This document shows, piece by piece, positions 61,322-64,000 of a DNA stretch of 64,000 nt; the stretch's first letter is position 1, and each line of letters starts with the position of its first letter. Below the pieces are notes generated by a model. It worked only from the letters and a program-made list of their open reading frames with translations, searched no databases and was not told the DNA's origin. Source of the DNA: Metellina segmentata. Lineage: Eukaryota > Arthropoda > Arachnida > Araneae > Tetragnathidae. The stretch spans positions 81,118,359-81,182,358 of the forward strand of contig OX375876.1 in assembly GCA_947359465.1 (NCBI GenBank), read 5' to 3'. Position numbers and translations under genes: made by a program.

Positions 61322-61580
61322 GTTTAATTAACGTCATACTGGATCAACACAACAAACGGCGACCGTCTGGAATCAATCTAAGGACACCGCCTCGTAGTTT
61401 TGAACCACTGTCAGATGAAAAGACAAAATTTGGCCAGGCACTCCACTCTCCAAACTTCCACACCACGCCAACGTGTGAAGACATTCTCCAATCCCCGTGT
61501 ACATGACAGTCTTTGAACAGAGTTTCGAACTCGCTATCCTCCGATTGCTAATCCGTAACCCTTCCAACTGTTCTACCGCT
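61322..61580 (-). mobile_element. SINE with single type-2 head
   Basis: Minus strand: CAGTTGGAAGGGTTACGGAT.., B box GAGTTCGAAACTCTG, then body (GTGGAAGTTTGGAGAGTGGA) and 3' end (GTATGACGTTAATTAAAC). The type-3 head is not present here. Confidence 0.75.
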
Positions 61581-61584
61581 GCCT

Positions 61585-62035
61585 TCGTGACTCAGAGGGT
61601 TTGCCCACTACGCTAACAATCTGCGAGCTGCAGGTGGCGCATGTTCGATTCCTGTAACTATGCTAAGTGTATTTCACACCGTACTTTTCTACGCCCATTG
61701 TCCAATTACTTGAGGACCGCGGTAGTCAGGTTGGAAGACGGATTTGCAACGTTGCAGAAGAAGAACGGAAGGTTGCGAGTTCAAATCCATCAAAGAGCGT
61801 CGTGTTTAAAGGAAGATAGTGCCAATTAAATCTGTCGTGGCCTCAAATATCTTCACGTGGCATGGTCTGGAAGTTGGTAGAATGGCGTGCCAGCTCAAGT
61901 GTGACCTCGTCATCTGACCGTGGTTGTAAATTACGTTGTGTTGTCCTCGAATCTTTCTCTTGGGTACTGATCCTGGATCTTCGTCAATAGTCAGTTGTGT
62001 TGCTCCAGTATGACGTTAATTGAAATACCTACCCG
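61585..62035 (+). mobile_element. SINE with two tRNA-like heads
   Basis: Type-3 head (GTTTGCCCACTACGCTAACA, B box TGTTCGATTCC), type-2 head (ACCGCGGTAGTCAGGTTGGA, B box GAGTTCAAATCC), then body and 3' end (CCAGTATGACGTTAATTGAA). A partial 3' end repeat follows to about 62090. Confidence 0.78.
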
Positions 62036-62142
62036 GTCCATCGTCAACAGCCTGTTATGTAGCTCCAATGAAACGTTAAATAAGTACATACCTACCATTT
62101 GCTTGACGAAAAAAGTGTTGCTTGGCAAGATGTAATCTTTGC

Positions 62143-62182
62143 AAAAAAAAAAAAAAAAAAAAAAACTTTTTTTTTTTTTTTT
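62143..62182. repeat. Poly-A/poly-T junction
   Basis: About 23 A followed by C and about 17 T: opposed tails, probably two SINE tails meeting head to head. Confidence 0.7.
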
Positions 62183-62189
62183 GGAAGGG

Positions 62190-62345
62190 CAGTTGAATTA
62201 ACGTCGGACTGGAGCAACACAAGGAGCTATTGATGGCGGTTCGGGATCAATTCCGAATGAAAGATCCGAGAACACCTCATAACTTTAAACCATGATCAAA
62301 TGACAAGATCAACACCTGAACTGGCACATTTCTCCAAACTTCCAC
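62190..62345 (-). mobile_element. SINE 3' part, inverted
   Basis: Minus strand carries the body and 3' end (CCAAACTTCCA on the plus strand at the inner end; GCTCCAGTCCGACGTTAATT at the outer end). Confidence 0.75.
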
Positions 62346-62545
62346 TCTCACGTTGGGTTGGCGTGGAAGTTTGGAGAGTGGGGTGCCAGCTCAGGTGTTG
62401 CTTCGTCATCTGACCGTGGTTCAAAATTACGAGGTGTTGTCCTCGAATCTTTCCCTTAAGGGACTGATTCCGGACCGTCGTCAATAGCCCGTTGTGTTGC
62501 TTTAGTACGACGTTAACTAAAATTACCATTACCATTACCAAACTT
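62345..62545 (+). mobile_element. 5'-truncated SINE, type-1 subfamily
   Basis: Body and 3' end almost identical to 1690-1882, with an ACCATTACC tail. Confidence 0.85.
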
Positions 62546-63300
62546 CCACTCCAATTTGAGGCCACGACAAATTTAATGGGTATCAGCATCAACGTATTAC
62601 ATGGTCTTTGGTTGGATCCGTCAGAAACTGTACTGTTGGCTTGAAAATGTTAACTACCCTCCTCGTCGCCTTCTTTTATCAAAAGAAATGAAAGTAAACC
62701 CCGTTGATAGTCCAGATTCTGGTGAAGGGAAAACTAAAGGTATGCGAAATTTAGCTCGTTATATTTGAAAATACATACACGGTTTGCATTTTTTCCATTA
62801 AATTAGTAAGTAATAATGTTTCCTCTAGCAGTGAAGTTTTGCAATAAAAAATGTCGGAAATTTATTGTTGTGTAGTTTGACATACACGTATTGGTTTTAA
62901 CTGATAGTCCTCAAGAATGTTAGTTTTCGAAAAAAAAAATACGGATGGCATCGAATAATTTGATTTAAACATTTTCCGAAATTATCAAGATTTTGAAGAC
63001 TTAAAAATGCCCATTCCCGATTTAGATTGAAAATTTTTTTGTTTCAAACATTATATAAACAAACGTATTGGGAGCACAAGATCTCATTAAATATTAATTT
63101 TCACAAAAATAGTTTAATATGAAGTTTTATATTGATTGATAAAAGCTCCACTAGAAAAATCGGAACTCCGTCTTCGAAAATCGTATTCGATCGAAATGAA
63201 ATTTAGCATGTGTGATGTACCATGACGATATAAAGGAATAATCATTATATCAAATGCTGAGATGTTGTTTTGTAGAATAACATAAAAAAGTAAGTATATA
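62546..63300. other. Unassigned; possible short coding segment
   Basis: Between an acceptor-like GGGTATCAG (ending near 62588) and a donor-like AAAG|GTATGC at about 62739 the plus strand is open, reading MVFGWIRQKLYCWLENVNYP and KVNPVDSPDSGEGKTK. There is no good pyrimidine tract and no family match that I recognise. The rest is AT-rich. Confidence 0.2.
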
Positions 63301-64000
63301 CGAGTGAGTAAGTTAAGCTGCGATAGTGGCCGTGGCGATATATGCCGTTATACAGAGGGTCATCGAGCCAAAAATGCTTGATGCCATCTTGTGACCATAC
63401 ATTTCCGCAGCTGTTGCTCCTTATATACCGGAGTGGTGCAAGTGACGGTTTAACAAATCTCAAAGATGCTCTATGTGAGACAGATCTGGGTATCAACAGA
63501 CACGTGTGAACTTCTGGAAGAGGGGAGCTGTGTTTGCTGCAGGATCTGTACCATCGACAGTAAACTGAGAATGGTCATCAAACGTAGTCTCTACATCTGG
63601 AGTGATGTGCGAGAGTCGTGAAGCATGGAATGACATGTTTAGTGACGAAAATCGTTTCTTATTTTCTGAGATGGATGATCACCGCATTCGTGTTTGATGG
63701 ACATTCTCGATATAGTATCGAGGGACACATCGCTGTAATTTCAGTGGTATGGAAAGTCATCAATTACAACAAGTAATTAGTGGTACGAGGCAGTTTGACA
63801 GCAAAGCGATACCTTCAGAAGATCCTATAAATTGTTTTGCCTTTCCTCACTTGTCTAAGGGGCTTTTTACCAACAACATAAAAGTCGATCACACGTAGCT
63901 CGCCTCTCTCACTAGAGCATCTTCAGAGTGCTTGTACAGTTTGCGACAGGATAGAATAAGGTCTCCTTTTGACTTTAGTCTAAGTCATATATCGGCATCA
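63300..64000 (+). pseudogene. Tc1/mariner transposase relic
   Basis: A short stretch at about 63640-63700 reads NDMFSDENRFLFSEMDDHRI, matching the FSDESRF..F..DGR.RVW block around the second catalytic residue of Tc1-like transposases. The flanks are too decayed to extend and the window ends here. Confidence 0.5.

Noticed and set aside
63245..63496. 83-codon minus-strand frame
   Set aside because: It overlaps decayed Tc1-like sequence on the plus strand and shows no domain of its own.
60249..64000. Earlier exons of the monocarboxylate transporter
   Set aside because: I searched the minus strand for the expected preceding helix-coding exon ending in phase 1 and found none that was convincing; it is probably beyond the window.

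Overview
This is a eukaryotic, AT-rich, repeat-dense window, most likely from an arthropod nuclear genome (lineage not resolvable by eye). The evidence is spliced genes with GT-AG introns, a LAMP-type lysosomal protein, the COP9 signalosome subunit CSN9, an SLC16-type monocarboxylate transporter, CR1-like LINEs, tRNA-derived SINEs, and hAT, Tc1/mariner and Harbinger-like DNA transposons. There are no operons, bacterial signals or CRISPR arrays.

Three host genes are supported. (1) A complete five-exon LAMP/CD68-like gene on the minus strand (10706 down to 5899; 310 aa) has a signal peptide, a Thr-rich mucin stalk, one four-cysteine LAMP domain, one membrane span and a C-terminal GYQSV sorting signal. 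(2) A complete three-exon CSN9/COPS9 gene on the plus strand (38350-43338; 61 aa) has introns filled with transposon debris. (3) The last two coding exons of a monocarboxylate transporter lie on the minus strand (60248-60123 and 50141-49933). They are separated by a 10-kb intron that holds a nearly full-length CR1-like LINE, a Tc1-like element and a minisatellite. CSN9 and the transporter are convergent.

The rest is mostly mobile DNA. 0-3.7 kb: tandem 187-bp units, two SINEs and a 5'-truncated LINE with an internal 99-bp duplication. 12-19 kb: small inverted-repeat elements, SINEs, a hAT relic and an ACTAG-type repeat. 20-30 kb: two copies of a repeat encoding Ulp1-like (C48) cysteine protease sequence, one of them with tandem Ulp1 domains, around two further hAT relics. 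32-34 kb: a diverged array of hairpin-bearing units. 36-38 kb and 39 kb: inverted-repeat elements, including a hAT-type non-autonomous element with a target duplication. 46.2-48.5 kb: a nested element containing another repeat, a SINE and a Harbinger-like MITE. 60.4-62.5 kb: a cluster of modular SINEs with one or two tRNA-like heads on a shared body. 63.6 kb to the end: a Tc1/mariner relic.

The three host genes show no functional link; they act in lysosome membranes, the COP9 signalosome and plasma-membrane transport. The items most worth a second look are the tandem Ulp1 protease repeat, the modular SINE heads, the hairpin array upstream of CSN9, the nested 2.3-kb element, and an orphan coding fragment inside the transporter intron. 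All gene models and repeat boundaries were read by eye and no database search was run.
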